A program made the translations under genes and the position numbers. A model generated the notes under the pieces. The model was not told where the DNA came from. It was given only the letters and a program-made list of their open reading frames with translations, and made no database searches. This document shows positions 54,348 to 63,793 of a DNA stretch of 64,000 nucleotides, piece after piece. The stretch covers positions 1 through 64,000 of the forward strand of contig JBLXDM010000006.1 in the NCBI GenBank assembly GCA_048264125.1, written 5' to 3'. How positions within the stretch are numbered: position 1 is the stretch's first letter; each line of letters begins with the position of its first letter. This stretch comes from M1-B18 sp048264125. GTDB lineage: Bacteria; Bacillota; Clostridia; Peptostreptococcales; Natronincolaceae.

Positions 54348-55775
54348 ATGCTACCAGGTACATTTTTACTTATTTTAGTATGTTCTGTAGTATGCCTAAT
54401 GACTTTAATACTGAAGCTCAAAATGAACCCAGTTTTATCTATATTATTGGTAACAATCCCCATGGCAATATTATTGGGGAACTCACCTACAGAGGCCATC
54501 ACAGCAATAAACAACGGGTTTGGTGCAACTCTGACCTCGATAGGTATCGTAATTATTTTAGGAAGCATCATCGCAGTTATTATTCAGGATACAGGAGCGG
54601 CAATACCGATAGCGAATTTCTTTGTAAAGCTGGTTCATGGTAAAAATGTTGAGCTTGGACCATCTATGGCCAGCTACATTCTTTCCATACCGGTATTTGG
54701 CGATATAACTACTCTGCTTATGGCACCTATCGCTAGCAACCTTTCTCAAAAACATAAAATAAGCATGGCAAAGATGGCGGTATTTATATGTGCAGCTCTA
54801 AATATTACTCACGTATTAGTGCCACCGACACCGGGTATTTTAGCAATTACCCTTGAAATGGGTGCTGATCTAGGTAAGGTAATTCTCTTTGGCTCTTTTA
54901 TTGGTATTATTGGATTCTTTATATTCTATTTCCTGCTTAGAAATTGGGCAGGCAAGGAAATGATAGAGCCTATTGCAGAATATAGACAAAGCACAGAGGA
55001 ATTAGCCTATAATGAGCAGGCTGCTACAGGTGAAGTATGGAAACAAAACCTGCCGTCAACGCTTCATTCCTTTTTACCTTTATTTCTACCTGTAATATTA
55101 ATAACGGTAGCATCATTTATGAAGGTATCCTTCGACCCCAGCAGTACAGCATATATGATAATTACCTTTCTGGGTGACCGAGTGGTGGCGTTGCTGATTG
55201 GTGTAATGGCAGCTATGACTCTAGTAATAGGAAGAGCAGATAAAATCAAGGAAATAGCGATAAAAAATGATCCTAAGCTGAAGAAGGATGCTACAATTCT
55301 CGAGTGCATCTTTGGATCATGGGTAACAAGAGCGTTGCAGATGGCGGTAATACCACTATTAGTAACAGGAATGGGTGGAGCCTTTGGTAAGGTCCTTTCT
55401 GCAGCACCGGCAGCAAAAGATTTAGCAAACGTAATAGCAGGCTTAGGCATACCGGCTTTAGCGATTCCTTGGTTAATTTCAATGGCGATGATGGCCTGTT
55501 TAGGCTCCATGACCATGGCTCAAATGACAGCAACTGCGTTAGTATTGCCTCTATTGCCAAACCTTGGCTTGTCTCCGCTGGCTGCTGTATTAGCTATCGG
55601 AGCAGGGGCAATAGGGCCTAACCATGTAAATAACAGTGGCTTCTGGGTCTTCAGCGGCTTCTATAATTTAAATCCAAGGCAAGCATTGAAATACATAACC
55701 TTCCCTAGCATAATAATAAGCGTAATACTATTTGCGCTGGTGTTTGCATTTAATGGGTTTGGGCTACTAGGGTAA
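54348..55775 (+). CDS. GntP family sugar-acid permease
   Basis: A 475-residue membrane protein with about 12 hydrophobic segments. GntP-family patterns are visible: GFGATLTSIGIVIILGSIIA, SIPVFGDITTLLMAPIA, HVLVPPTPGILA and the C-terminal GAIGPNHVNNSGFW. It imports gluconate-like acids by proton symport. GAGGGGGAAAAATTAA precedes the ATG. It is the first gene of a four-gene operon with sugar-acid catabolic enzymes. Confidence 0.92.
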   Translation: MLPGTFLLILVCSVVCLMTLILKLKMNPVLSILLVTIPMAILLGNSPTEAITAINNGFGATLTSIGIVIILGSIIAVIIQDTGAAIPIANFFVKLVHGKNVELGPSMASYILSIPVFGDITTLLMAPIASNLSQKHKISMAKMAVFICAALNITHVLVPPTPGILAITLEMGADLGKVILFGSFIGIIGFFIFYFLLRNWAGKEMIEPIAEYRQSTEELAYNEQAATGEVWKQNLPSTLHSFLPLFLPVILITVASFMKVSFDPSSTAYMIITFLGDRVVALLIGVMAAMTLVIGRADKIKEIAIKNDPKLKKDATILECIFGSWVTRALQMAVIPLLVTGMGGAFGKVLSAAPAAKDLANVIAGLGIPALAIPWLISMAMMACLGSMTMAQMTATALVLPLLPNLGLSPLAAVLAIGAGAIGPNHVNNSGFWVFSGFYNLNPRQALKYITFPSIIISVILFALVFAFNGFGLLG

Positions 55776-55861
55776 AAACAAGCTATATAAGCAAGCTGGA
55801 CAATAATGCACTATTGTCTGGCTTGTTCTATAAAAAAATTTATAGAGAAGGAGATTTGAAA

Positions 55862-57586
55862 ATGGGGGACATAAAACAGAAAAGTGCTTCTGAAAGATTA
55901 TTGTGGGCACAGTTTGATGCATTGCAGCTGGGCACTGGATGGGATGAGGAAGATATCAAAAAACCACAAATATTAGTTGAGGATGTATTTGGAGATAGTC
56001 ATCCCGGAAGCGTTCATTTAAATCAGCTTACAGAACAGGTGAAATATGGTGTCTTCGAAACAGGTGGGTTCCCAGCACAGTTTCATGCTACAGATATATG
56101 CGACGGCTGTGCTCAGGGTCACGATGGAATGAACTACATACTTGCTTCACGAGAAGCACTTTGTGACATGGTGGAGGTCCATGGGTCGGTTTGCTCGTGG
56201 GATGGAATGATTTTAGCCGCATCCTGTGATAAATCTATACCTGCCCATTTAAAGGCGGCTGCCAGACTTGATATACCAACTATTTTTATTCCCGGTGGAA
56301 GTATGCGGGTGGGGCCTTATATGACCACCTCTTTAGTAGCAGGGGATATATCTCTGCGTCAAAAAAGAAAGGGTGAAATAACCGATCAAGAGGTTAGAGA
56401 CTATAAAATAACGGGATGCCCCTCTGCCGGAGCCTGTACCTTTTTGGGGACAGCCAGCACTATGCAATGCTTGTCGGAGGCCCTTGGCTTGGCATTGCCT
56501 GGGTCAGCTTTGATGCCGGCAACTATGACAGATATTCTTCGAAACTCCCGTAAGGCGGGAAGGAAAATAATGGAGCTGGTGGGAAGGGACATAACACCTA
56601 GCAAAATATTAACTAGAGAAGCCTTTGTCAATGCCATCATGGTACACGCTGCAATTGGAGGCTCTACAAATGCCACCATTCATCTTCCGTCTATAGCCTT
56701 GGAGCTAGGAATTGAATTAACACCGGAGCTGTTTGACGAGATTAACCATAAGATCCCTCACATTGCAAATATAAATCCCTCTGGTGAGCACTTGACCGAG
56801 TCTTTTTGGTTCGCAGGAGGAATACCAATGGTTCAGCTCTTGCTGAAGGATTATTTAAATCTGGATGTTATGACAGTTACAGGAAAAACCCTTGGGGAGA
56901 ATTTAGAAGCTTTACAAAAGGAAAACTTCTTCGATAGAAATCTGGGCTATCTGGCTAACTATGGTTTAAAACGTGAGGATGTGATATTTCCTCTGGATAA
57001 AGCCAAGGAAATTGGATCTATTGCTATTCTTAGGGGAAACCTGGCACCGGAGGGCTCCGTTGTCAAGTATTCAGCCTGCAGCGAAAAAATGTTTGCCCAT
57101 AAGGGCATTGCGAGGGTATATAATTCCGAAGAAGCTGCCTATAATGCAGTGGTCAAAGGAGATATCAATCCCGAGGAAATAATTGTAATTCGATATGAGG
57201 GCCCCCGGGGAAATGGTATGCCTGAAATGCTGATGACAACAGAGGCCATTGTATGTGATAAACGTTTAAATGGAACCGTATCTTTGGTGACGGATGGTCG
57301 TTTCTCGGGAGCTACCAGAGGGGCCGCCATAGGCCATGTTTCACCAGAGGCCGCCTCAGGAGGGCCATTAGCCTGGATTGCTACAGGTGATATTATAGAA
57401 TACGACATAATGGAGCGAAAATTAAATGTTGTTGGTATCGACGGCGTGGAAATGTCACTTGAGGAGGTTGAAGAAGTCCTAAAGGAAAGAGCAAAAGACG
57501 GTGTTATCCCAAGGCCTCCGAGGAAGGGCCTATTTAAGAGATATACGACCTCTGCACTTTCAGCAATGAAGGGAGCAGGCTATTAA
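55862..57586 (+). CDS. IlvD/Edd family sugar-acid dehydratase
   Basis: A 574-residue iron-sulfur dehydratase. Cluster-type cysteines are visible in CDGCAQGHDGM, AASCDKSIPAH and GCPSAGACTFLGTAST, and the family C-terminal motif is VTDGRFSGATRG. It would convert a sugar acid to its 2-keto-3-deoxy form. Context (GntP permease upstream, DapA-type aldolase and FAH enzyme downstream) favours a pentonate or similar acid over the branched-chain amino acid substrate of IlvD. AAGGAGATTTGAAA defines the start at 55862; an in-frame upstream codon is less likely. Confidence 0.88.
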   Translation: MGDIKQKSASERLLWAQFDALQLGTGWDEEDIKKPQILVEDVFGDSHPGSVHLNQLTEQVKYGVFETGGFPAQFHATDICDGCAQGHDGMNYILASREALCDMVEVHGSVCSWDGMILAASCDKSIPAHLKAAARLDIPTIFIPGGSMRVGPYMTTSLVAGDISLRQKRKGEITDQEVRDYKITGCPSAGACTFLGTASTMQCLSEALGLALPGSALMPATMTDILRNSRKAGRKIMELVGRDITPSKILTREAFVNAIMVHAAIGGSTNATIHLPSIALELGIELTPELFDEINHKIPHIANINPSGEHLTESFWFAGGIPMVQLLLKDYLNLDVMTVTGKTLGENLEALQKENFFDRNLGYLANYGLKREDVIFPLDKAKEIGSIAILRGNLAPEGSVVKYSACSEKMFAHKGIARVYNSEEAAYNAVVKGDINPEEIIVIRYEGPRGNGMPEMLMTTEAIVCDKRLNGTVSLVTDGRFSGATRGAAIGHVSPEAASGGPLAWIATGDIIEYDIMERKLNVVGIDGVEMSLEEVEEVLKERAKDGVIPRPPRKGLFKRYTTSALSAMKGAGY

Positions 57587-57648
57587 GCTGCTATACGACA
57601 ATATAAGGATTGGTCAGAGAAAAAATAACTTTAAGGTGGACTGATAAA

Positions 57649-58539
57649 ATGTTTAAAGGAATTTACACACCAATTATTACAATTTTTGATGAAGCAGGTG
57701 GGTTTGATTGGGAAAGCAATGCTAAACTAATCGATAAATTAATACAGGATGGGGTAGACGGTATAGTTTTTATGGGAAGTATTGGGGAGTTCTTTACCCT
57801 AGCATTGGAAGAAAAGAAGGCGTATATAAAGTTTGCAATCGAGGCTGTAGGAAAAAGAACGAAGGTTATGGTAGGAACAGGGTCAAACAACGTGGAGGAG
57901 GCTATAGAGCTAAACCAATATGCATATGAGTTGGGGGCTGATGCAGCTTTAGTGTTGTGTCCCTACTTCTTCTCTTTAGGCGATGATTCCTTATATGAAT
58001 ATTATAAGAAAATAGCTGTTGAAGCTCCTTTACCAATTTTATTATACAATTTTCCAGAGCGAACCTCAGTTAATATGTCGGTGCAATTAGTAAGTCGTCT
58101 TGCCAGGGACTTTAACAATATTGTCGGCATTAAGGATTCTACAGTACAGTTCGGAAATACTCGAAAATATATTGAAGCGGTTAAAGAAGTAAGAGCTGAT
58201 TTTTGTGTGTTTTCCGGGTTTGACGAGTGCCTGCTGCCTAATCTGCTGTCTGGTGGTGCAGGGATTATTGGCGGCCTCAGTAATTTTGCTGCCAAGCTCT
58301 TTATAGATACACATGCAGCTTTCCAAGCAGGAGATAATGAAAAGCTAGCAGCTTATCAAGTAAAAATTAATCAGTTGATGAGTATTTATGACCTGTCTAA
58401 TCCTTTTATTTTGGCAATGAAGGAGGCAGTAAGCATAAGTCTGGAGCATGAATTTAATACAAGTCTGAAGGGCTCTGACTTAAAGCTGGACAATAATCTG
58501 AAACCTGTTATTAAGGAGCTTGTTAAGGATTATATATAA
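57649..58539 (+). CDS. DapA/2-keto-3-deoxy-sugar-acid aldolase family lyase
   Basis: A 296-residue class I aldolase-fold enzyme. Schiff-base Lys lies in GIKDST, with catalytic Tyr in LLYNFPERT and FMGSIGEFFTL near the substrate carboxylate site. It resembles 2-keto-3-deoxy-sugar-acid aldolases or dehydratases rather than the lysine-pathway DapA, given its operon. AAGGTGG precedes ATG 57649. Confidence 0.88.
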   Translation: MFKGIYTPIITIFDEAGGFDWESNAKLIDKLIQDGVDGIVFMGSIGEFFTLALEEKKAYIKFAIEAVGKRTKVMVGTGSNNVEEAIELNQYAYELGADAALVLCPYFFSLGDDSLYEYYKKIAVEAPLPILLYNFPERTSVNMSVQLVSRLARDFNNIVGIKDSTVQFGNTRKYIEAVKEVRADFCVFSGFDECLLPNLLSGGAGIIGGLSNFAAKLFIDTHAAFQAGDNEKLAAYQVKINQLMSIYDLSNPFILAMKEAVSISLEHEFNTSLKGSDLKLDNNLKPVIKELVKDYI

Positions 58540-58607
58540 GTTGGGTTTCAGACTGATGAAGAAAATTTGCAACCCAAAAGATTCTGTCTACAAAGGGGGG
58601 ACTGCTG

Positions 58608-59519
58608 TTGAAGTTTATTTCCTTTATAAAGGATAATATGTCTAGAGTAGGTATTTACAATAGAAATATGGATTATGTCTATGATATCAACACCCTTGGA
58701 TTATCTGAATACTATTCTGATATGAATAACCTAATTAAAAACATTAATTCAGAGGATTTAAATATATTGATGCATATATACAATGAAGTCGGTGATAAGC
58801 CGGAAGGGTACACATTAGGTGAGGTAACCATATGTGCACCAATTATTGAGCCTCGTCACGAGATTATCTGTTTAGGCTTAAATTATAAAGAGCATGTGGG
58901 GGAGACCTCCAGGGGATTTAAGCAGAATATTGAATTGCCGAAGTATCCGGTGTATTTCTCTAAAAGAGCTGATAGGGCGGTGGGGCCCGACGGCGTAATT
59001 AACAGCCATAGAGAAGTTACCCATATGCTGGATTATGAAGTAGAGCTTGCAGTAATTATAGGAAAAGAAGGCATTAATATAGCAAAGGAGCAGGCGGAGG
59101 ACTATATCTTCGGCTATACTATAATGAATGATATTTCTGCCCGTGATCTTCAAACCAGGCATCTCCAATGGTTCAGGGGGAAAAGCTTAGATGGCTTTAC
59201 AGCCATGGGACCCTATATACTCCATAAAAGCCAGCTGCCCTTGCACTTTGAGTTAGGCCTTTGCAGCAGAGTAAATGGGGAATTAAGGCAGAAATCAAAT
59301 ACAAGGGAATTTATCTTTGACATTGCCACAATAATTCATGATTTATCCCAGGGCATAACACTGAAGCCCGGTGATATTATTGCCACCGGGACTCCCAGTG
59401 GTGTTGGAATGGGCTTTAATCCTCCAAGGTATTTGCATAGCAGTGATGTAGTTGAGTGTGAGATAGAGCAGCTGGGGGTACTAAGAAATACAGTGAAGGA
59501 TATAGTTAACAAGACATGA
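58608..59519 (+). CDS. Fumarylacetoacetate hydrolase (FAH) family protein
   Basis: A 303-residue protein with the FAH metal site: ICLGLNYKEHV, MLDYEVELAVIIG (Asp/Glu ligands), NDISARDLQ and IATGTPSGVGMGFNPP. FAH members hydrolyse diketo acids or act as 2-keto-3-deoxy-pentonate dehydratases. In this operon it may process a 3-deoxy or 2,4-diketo acid, or a product of the aldolase. Start TTG 58608 follows AAAGGGGGG. Confidence 0.85.
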   Translation: MKFISFIKDNMSRVGIYNRNMDYVYDINTLGLSEYYSDMNNLIKNINSEDLNILMHIYNEVGDKPEGYTLGEVTICAPIIEPRHEIICLGLNYKEHVGETSRGFKQNIELPKYPVYFSKRADRAVGPDGVINSHREVTHMLDYEVELAVIIGKEGINIAKEQAEDYIFGYTIMNDISARDLQTRHLQWFRGKSLDGFTAMGPYILHKSQLPLHFELGLCSRVNGELRQKSNTREFIFDIATIIHDLSQGITLKPGDIIATGTPSGVGMGFNPPRYLHSSDVVECEIEQLGVLRNTVKDIVNKT

Positions 59520-59524
59520 GGAGA

Positions 59525-59562
59525 AGGGGACAGAGCATAATGATCTGTCCCTCTTTCCTTTT
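59525..59562 (+). terminator. Terminator of the sugar-acid operon
   Basis: AGGGGACAGA and TCTGTCCCT form a 9-base stem with a loop of nine bases, followed by CTTTCCTTTT. The converging collagen-like gene ends right beside it. Confidence 0.75.
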
Positions 59563-59564
59563 AA

Positions 59565-62500
59565 TTACACATTCTGATTTCCTTGAAGATCAAATATAGC
59601 AAGAGTGGTTCCAACAGGTGCAGAGTCGCTAAACCCTACTGGGAATACAGGATCTACAGTATCGGTGGCACTACCATATCCATTAGGAAAATCGAAGGTA
59701 TTGGTATACACTTTAATTTGTCCATCGGAGGGTATGAAGGTGCCGCCACCTGTGAAATATACTGCTAGTCTAGTTGAAAACATATTCGTAATTTCATTGG
59801 ATTGAATGAGGATTTCCGTAATTTGGGCGTAATTGGGGCGGGCGAAGAAAATAATGGAGCTTCCGGAACGATCCTCATGATCTACGATGTTGTCTTCAAT
59901 CAATATACTCACAGCAGCCATCGCCTCAAGATGAGGGAAGAAGTTTACAAACTGGGTAAAGCGCGTGACCGTATTTCCAGTAATGTTGATGGTTCCAGCC
60001 ACAGTATAGGATACAAGGTTTGGTTCGAATACTATAGCACCTAAGCTTGTTGCATTTCCCTGGAAGGTGTTGTTCAATACATTAGTGACACCGCGAAGCA
60101 TTTGGAATCGAAGACTTTGAGTATTAGTAGCATTATGAATAAATAAATTATCTTCAAAGGTAATGTCTTCTGCCCATACATAAGCGCTTCTCTGGGAGCC
60201 TTCAATGATAGAGGATTGAACAATGATATTATGGTAAAGGTCAGCTAGTGTCTGAAGCTCAACCCGAATAATTGCATTATCAGCCGTCAGAGAACGATAA
60301 CTGATTAGATGAAGATTATCAATGGTTACATCATCAGCTTCAATCACAAGAGCATTTAAGGTGCTAGCTGGATCAAATATAATTTGTGGCGGAGGATCGC
60401 TTTCTCCAAGCAATGTCAAGGATTGTTCAATAACTATTTGGGTTGTAATATTATAGGTTCCCTGTAATATATGGACAGTGCCCCCCTCATCGACAGCTGC
60501 CATACCCTCCTCAATTGTACCAAAGGGATTGGCCATGCTTCCATCTCCATCCGTTGCATCTGCAAGCACATAGATGTTTTCAGGATCAACAACAGTGGAG
60601 ACGAAATAATCTAGGGCTTCTTGAAGCCCCTCTTCAGTTAGATAGCCTATATCTGGACGATTGTTGATCAGCATTTGGGCAACATCATCCTGTGCCTGCT
60701 GGCTCAAAAGGGAATACTGTGTTAGGTCTAGGCCAAGGGCTGGGTCCTCAATCGCTGTTTGCATTTCCTCGACAGTGCTTGCATCATTAACTGCCTCCAG
60801 TGCGGGGGATAATGCTGGAGTAGCCGAGATTCTTATGGCTATAACTGAAGCATTGGTTATTATTTCAAGACCGCCAACAGTAACCCCTAGATTTACCGCA
60901 TCAGCACTTGTATGGTTTCTGACAGTCAAGATATCTCCCGCCTCTGCAGATAAAATTACTTCAGCAGGATTTGAATGGTTAGGATTTTCGGTACCATATA
61001 TAGAACCAGGGACTAGGGTATCATTTTGAAATAGTGCAAATTGATTGGCCTCTTCTGCATTAACAGTAAACCATATTGCATAAATGCCAGGGGTGCTTAT
61101 AATAAGCTGAGATGTTCCTACGAAATGCTGTATACCAAATAAAGCACCATTTGAGCTGAAAACTATTGGAGCTTCGACAGGAATTGTTTGAGCACCTTGA
61201 TTGTATACATAGGAAAAGTCTGTAAATTCAATGGTGCCAGTAGGCCCGGTAGCACCAGTAGGTCCAGTAGCACCAGTAGGTCCAGTAGCACCAGTAGCAC
61301 CAGTAGCACCAGTAGCGCCAGTAGGTCCAGTATCTCCGGTAGGTCCAGTAGCACCAGTGGGTCCAGTAGCACCAATAGGACCAGTAGCACCAATAGGTCC
61401 GGTAGCTCCAGTGGGACCAGAAGCACCAGTAGGTCCGGTAGCGCCAGTAGGACCAGTAGCACCAATAGGTCCGGTAGCGCCAGTGGGACCAGAAGCACCA
61501 GTAGGTCCGGTAGCGCCAGTAGGACCAGAAGCACCAGTAGGTCCGGTAGCGCCAGTGGGACCAGAAGCACCAGTAGGTCCGGTAGCACCAGTAGGTCCGG
61601 TAGCGCCAGTGGGACCAGTAGCGCCAGTAGGTCCGGTAGCACCAGAAGGACCAGTAGCACCAGAAGGACCAGTAGCACCAGCAGGTCCGGTAGCACCAGT
61701 AGGTCCAGTATCTCCGGTAGGTCCAGTAGCACCAGTGGGTCCAGTAGCACCAATAGGTCCGGTAGCACCAGAAGGTCCGGTAGCACCAGTGGGACCAGTA
61801 AGCCCAGTGGGACCAGTAGCACCAGTAGGTCCGGTTGCACCATTAGCACCGGTAGGCCCGGTAACCCCGGTGGGACCAGTAACCCCAGTAGGTCCAGTAT
61901 CTCCAGTAGGCCCAGTAGTACCGGTAGCACCATTAGCACCGGTAGGCCCGGTAACACCAGAAGGACCAGTAGCACCAGAAGGTCCGGTAGCACCAGAAAG
62001 TCCGGTAGCACCAGTGGGTCCGGTAGCACCAGTGGGTCCGGTAGCACCAGTGGGACCAGTAGGCCCGGTAGCACCAGCAGGCCCGGTAGCACCAGTAGCA
62101 CCAGCAGGTCCAGTAGCACCAGTAACTCCAGCAGGCCCTGTCGCACCTTCAGGCCCAGTAGGCCCAGTAGCTCCGGTTCCTATCCCAACTGCTGCCAATA
62201 GAGATACGTCGTCTACAACGACATCAGAGCTACCTGCCAGCGATAGCTTATTTATAAGAACAAGTGCTTGTGTGGCACCAATAGGTGAAATACTTGTGGT
62301 TTGATAAACCTCTATCCAATCCCTTGCATTTACATCAGGCAGGGTATCGGCGGGGATATTTGTAATGAGTCCATATCCTAGAAAATTGAAAGCATCATCA
62401 TAATATCCGATAGATAAGGATATAGGAGGACTGGGTGCTAGTCCTATTTTAGCTAAAGAGACAAGAAATTCGTAAGCTTCTCCAGAATCAACAGGGACAA

Positions 62501-62657
62501 ATTGAAATATAAAAGCATTCACTGTTCCACCTGTTAATCTTGCAGCATAAAACCCTGAATGCCTAAATTGAGCTATGATTGCTCCATTTGATGCAGACCA
62601 TGGAGGAAAAGCACCAGTTTCGAAACCACCATTAACAATAAGTTGGTTTAAAGACAT
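59565..62657 (-). CDS. Collagen-like surface/exosporium-type protein with beta-helix C-terminus
   Basis: A 1030-residue protein in four parts. Residues 1-165 are an NTTRR-F1-type domain (QLIVNGGFETGAFPPWSAS to DVVVDDVSLLAAVGIG), seen in Firmicutes before collagen repeats. About 168-475 is a run of roughly 100 G-X-Y triplets, mostly GATGPTG and GPSGATG. About 476-620 is a BclA-C/C1q-like trimerising domain (DFSYVYNQGAQTIPVEAPIV). After a linker, about 700-1000 is a parallel beta-helix (DVTIDNLHLISY, VLNNTFQGNA, INITGNTVTRF). There is no signal peptide or LPXTG anchor, as in BclA-like exosporium proteins, so a spore-surface role is plausible. ATG 62657 has AGAGGTG ahead; the longer GTG reading is not needed. 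Confidence 0.88.
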   Translation of the reverse strand: MSLNQLIVNGGFETGAFPPWSASNGAIIAQFRHSGFYAARLTGGTVNAFIFQFVPVDSGEAYEFLVSLAKIGLAPSPPISLSIGYYDDAFNFLGYGLITNIPADTLPDVNARDWIEVYQTTSISPIGATQALVLINKLSLAGSSDVVVDDVSLLAAVGIGTGATGPTGPEGATGPAGVTGATGPAGATGATGPAGATGPTGPTGATGPTGATGPTGATGLSGATGPSGATGPSGVTGPTGANGATGTTGPTGDTGPTGVTGPTGVTGPTGANGATGPTGATGPTGLTGPTGATGPSGATGPIGATGPTGATGPTGDTGPTGATGPAGATGPSGATGPSGATGPTGATGPTGATGPTGATGPTGASGPTGATGPTGASGPTGATGPTGASGPTGATGPIGATGPTGATGPTGASGPTGATGPIGATGPIGATGPTGATGPTGDTGPTGATGATGATGATGPTGATGPTGATGPTGTIEFTDFSYVYNQGAQTIPVEAPIVFSSNGALFGIQHFVGTSQLIISTPGIYAIWFTVNAEEANQFALFQNDTLVPGSIYGTENPNHSNPAEVILSAEAGDILTVRNHTSADAVNLGVTVGGLEIITNASVIAIRISATPALSPALEAVNDASTVEEMQTAIEDPALGLDLTQYSLLSQQAQDDVAQMLINNRPDIGYLTEEGLQEALDYFVSTVVDPENIYVLADATDGDGSMANPFGTIEEGMAAVDEGGTVHILQGTYNITTQIVIEQSLTLLGESDPPPQIIFDPASTLNALVIEADDVTIDNLHLISYRSLTADNAIIRVELQTLADLYHNIIVQSSIIEGSQRSAYVWAEDITFEDNLFIHNATNTQSLRFQMLRGVTNVLNNTFQGNATSLGAIVFEPNLVSYTVAGTINITGNTVTRFTQFVNFFPHLEAMAAVSILIEDNIVDHEDRSGSSIIFFARPNYAQITEILIQSNEITNMFSTRLAVYFTGGGTFIPSDGQIKVYTNTFDFPNGYGSATDTVDPVFPVGFSDSAPVGTTLAIFDLQGNQNV
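61231..62160. repeat. Tandem collagen-coding repeat (9- and 18-base units)
   Basis: About 930 bases made of GGTCCAGTAGCACC-like units on the plus strand, which encode G-A-T-G-P-T on the minus strand. The repetitiveness keeps long false open frames on every strand. Repeat number is likely to vary between strains. Confidence 0.9.
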
Positions 62658-62822
62658 TTTGCACACCTCTTTTTACATTGTAAGGATTACATTGAAAGTC
62701 ATATTGAAAATAATCAAAGTTATACTTAGATAGCACATCTAAAATTAGCTGTGAATGAAAAAGATGGAAAGTATTCAGTGTCATTTATCATATTTACCTA
62801 CATTACTATATGATGGAACTTG

Positions 62823-63008
62823 ATGGCTGTTACTAAGTATGGATTTCCAATTGTGAAAGGTACATTAAAAAAGCAAGTATACAAAGATGAGATGAGGCAA
62901 TAGAAAAGAAGAAAGAACTATCAAAGTGCAAAAAGGAAATTGGAAGGCATCACTATTAATGGATTAGCTAGGATAGCAGGAATTTTGAAAGTGCAATTGA
63001 CAGGATAA
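62823..63008 (+). pseudogene. Possible degraded small gene
   Basis: One frame reads MAVTKYGFPIVKGTLKKQVY to a TAG at about 62901-62903. It then continues in frame with KRRKNYQSAKRKLEGITING and LARIAGILKVQLTG to a TAA. The basic, protein-like sequence on both sides of the stop suggests a decayed gene of about 60 codons; I do not recognise it. A GAGACAG/CTGTCTC hairpin follows near 63021-63039. Apart from these, 62658-63065 shows nothing supported. Confidence 0.3.
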
Positions 63009-63065
63009 AGATTTAGTTGAGACAGATAACCTGTCTCATTGTGATTAATAGAGTAAATTCAGCTA

Positions 63066-63644
63066 TTATTTACCCTTAAGGCCATAAAAATAAAGCTTAC
63101 CTAGGTCCATACGCTGCTTTAGGCTGATTGGAGAGGATAAAAGGCCATGGAGGGCTTCAACATAGAGTAAAATAGTTTCGGTTGGTATATCACTATCTAT
63201 TTCCCCTTCCCTTTTTCCCTGTTCTATAAATTCAATAAATAATGGCTTAATTTTTGTTTCTGCGTAAGACATTAAAAAGCTTTGCACCTGTGGAGAAGCC
63301 AACAGCTCATTACTAGTAAGGCCTTCGGAATCATCCGTCATAAGCTCATCAACAGAAGCCAGCTTTTCAGTATACATCCACTGAAATTTTTCTCTGAAGG
63401 AAGCATTGCTACGCATATAGCTTTGAAACACTTCTGCCTTTTTATCCATGAAGCGGAAATAAACCGCCATGGCAAGCTCCTCCTTGCTGCCAAAGTAATT
63501 ATATATGCTTACCTTAGAAACATTGGCTCTCTTTGCAATATCTGTAACCTTAACCTTTTCTATACCGTATTCCCGGAAGAGCTCAAAGGCTGCTGTTAAT
63601 ATGTCATTCATTTTTGCCTGTTTACGTTTATCAAAGCCATTCAT
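63066..63644 (-). CDS. TetR family regulator
   Basis: A 192-residue regulator. The N-terminal helix-turn-helix is DILTAAFELFREYGIEKVKV, then TDIAKRANVSKVSIYNYFGSKEELA, with an all-helical ligand domain behind. The start at 63644 has GGAGTGATATA upstream; an in-frame upstream Met lacks this. It is divergent from the hydrolase gene across about 150 bases and probably represses both. Confidence 0.9.
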   Translation of the reverse strand: MNGFDKRKQAKMNDILTAAFELFREYGIEKVKVTDIAKRANVSKVSIYNYFGSKEELAMAVYFRFMDKKAEVFQSYMRSNASFREKFQWMYTEKLASVDELMTDDSEGLTSNELLASPQVQSFLMSYAETKIKPLFIEFIEQGKREGEIDSDIPTETILLYVEALHGLLSSPISLKQRMDLGKLYFYGLKGK

Positions 63645-63718
63645 AATGTATATCACTCCATTCATTACTATAATAGCAAAAGTTTTGGACTTGGACAATT
63701 ATAAAGTTCAAAAAAATA

Positions 63719-63775
63719 TTGACAGTGATGAATAATAATAATATTATGAACTTAGGATAATAATAAGTTCATAAT
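63719..63775 (+). promoter_or_regulatory. Promoter with overlapping TetR-type operator
   Basis: TTGACA (63719-63724), 17-base spacer and TATTAT (63742-63747) form a near-consensus promoter for the hydrolase gene. ATTATGAACTT (63743-63753) and AAGTTCATAAT (63765-63775) are an inverted repeat with an 11-base spacer covering the -10 and start site. A further half-site ATAAAGTTC lies at 63701. Confidence 0.75.
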
Positions 63776-63793
63776 ATAAAAGGAGGTTATATC

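Noticed and set aside
61231..62160. Regular short repeats that could suggest a CRISPR array
   Set aside because: There are no unique spacers; the units are contiguous coding triplets, and no cas genes lie nearby.
61188..62304. Long open frames on both strands across the collagen repeat (proline/valine-, serine/arginine- and leucine-rich)
   Set aside because: They are shadows of the 9-base repeat that encodes the G-X-Y collagen run on the minus strand; their composition is pure low complexity and they lack ribosome binding sites.
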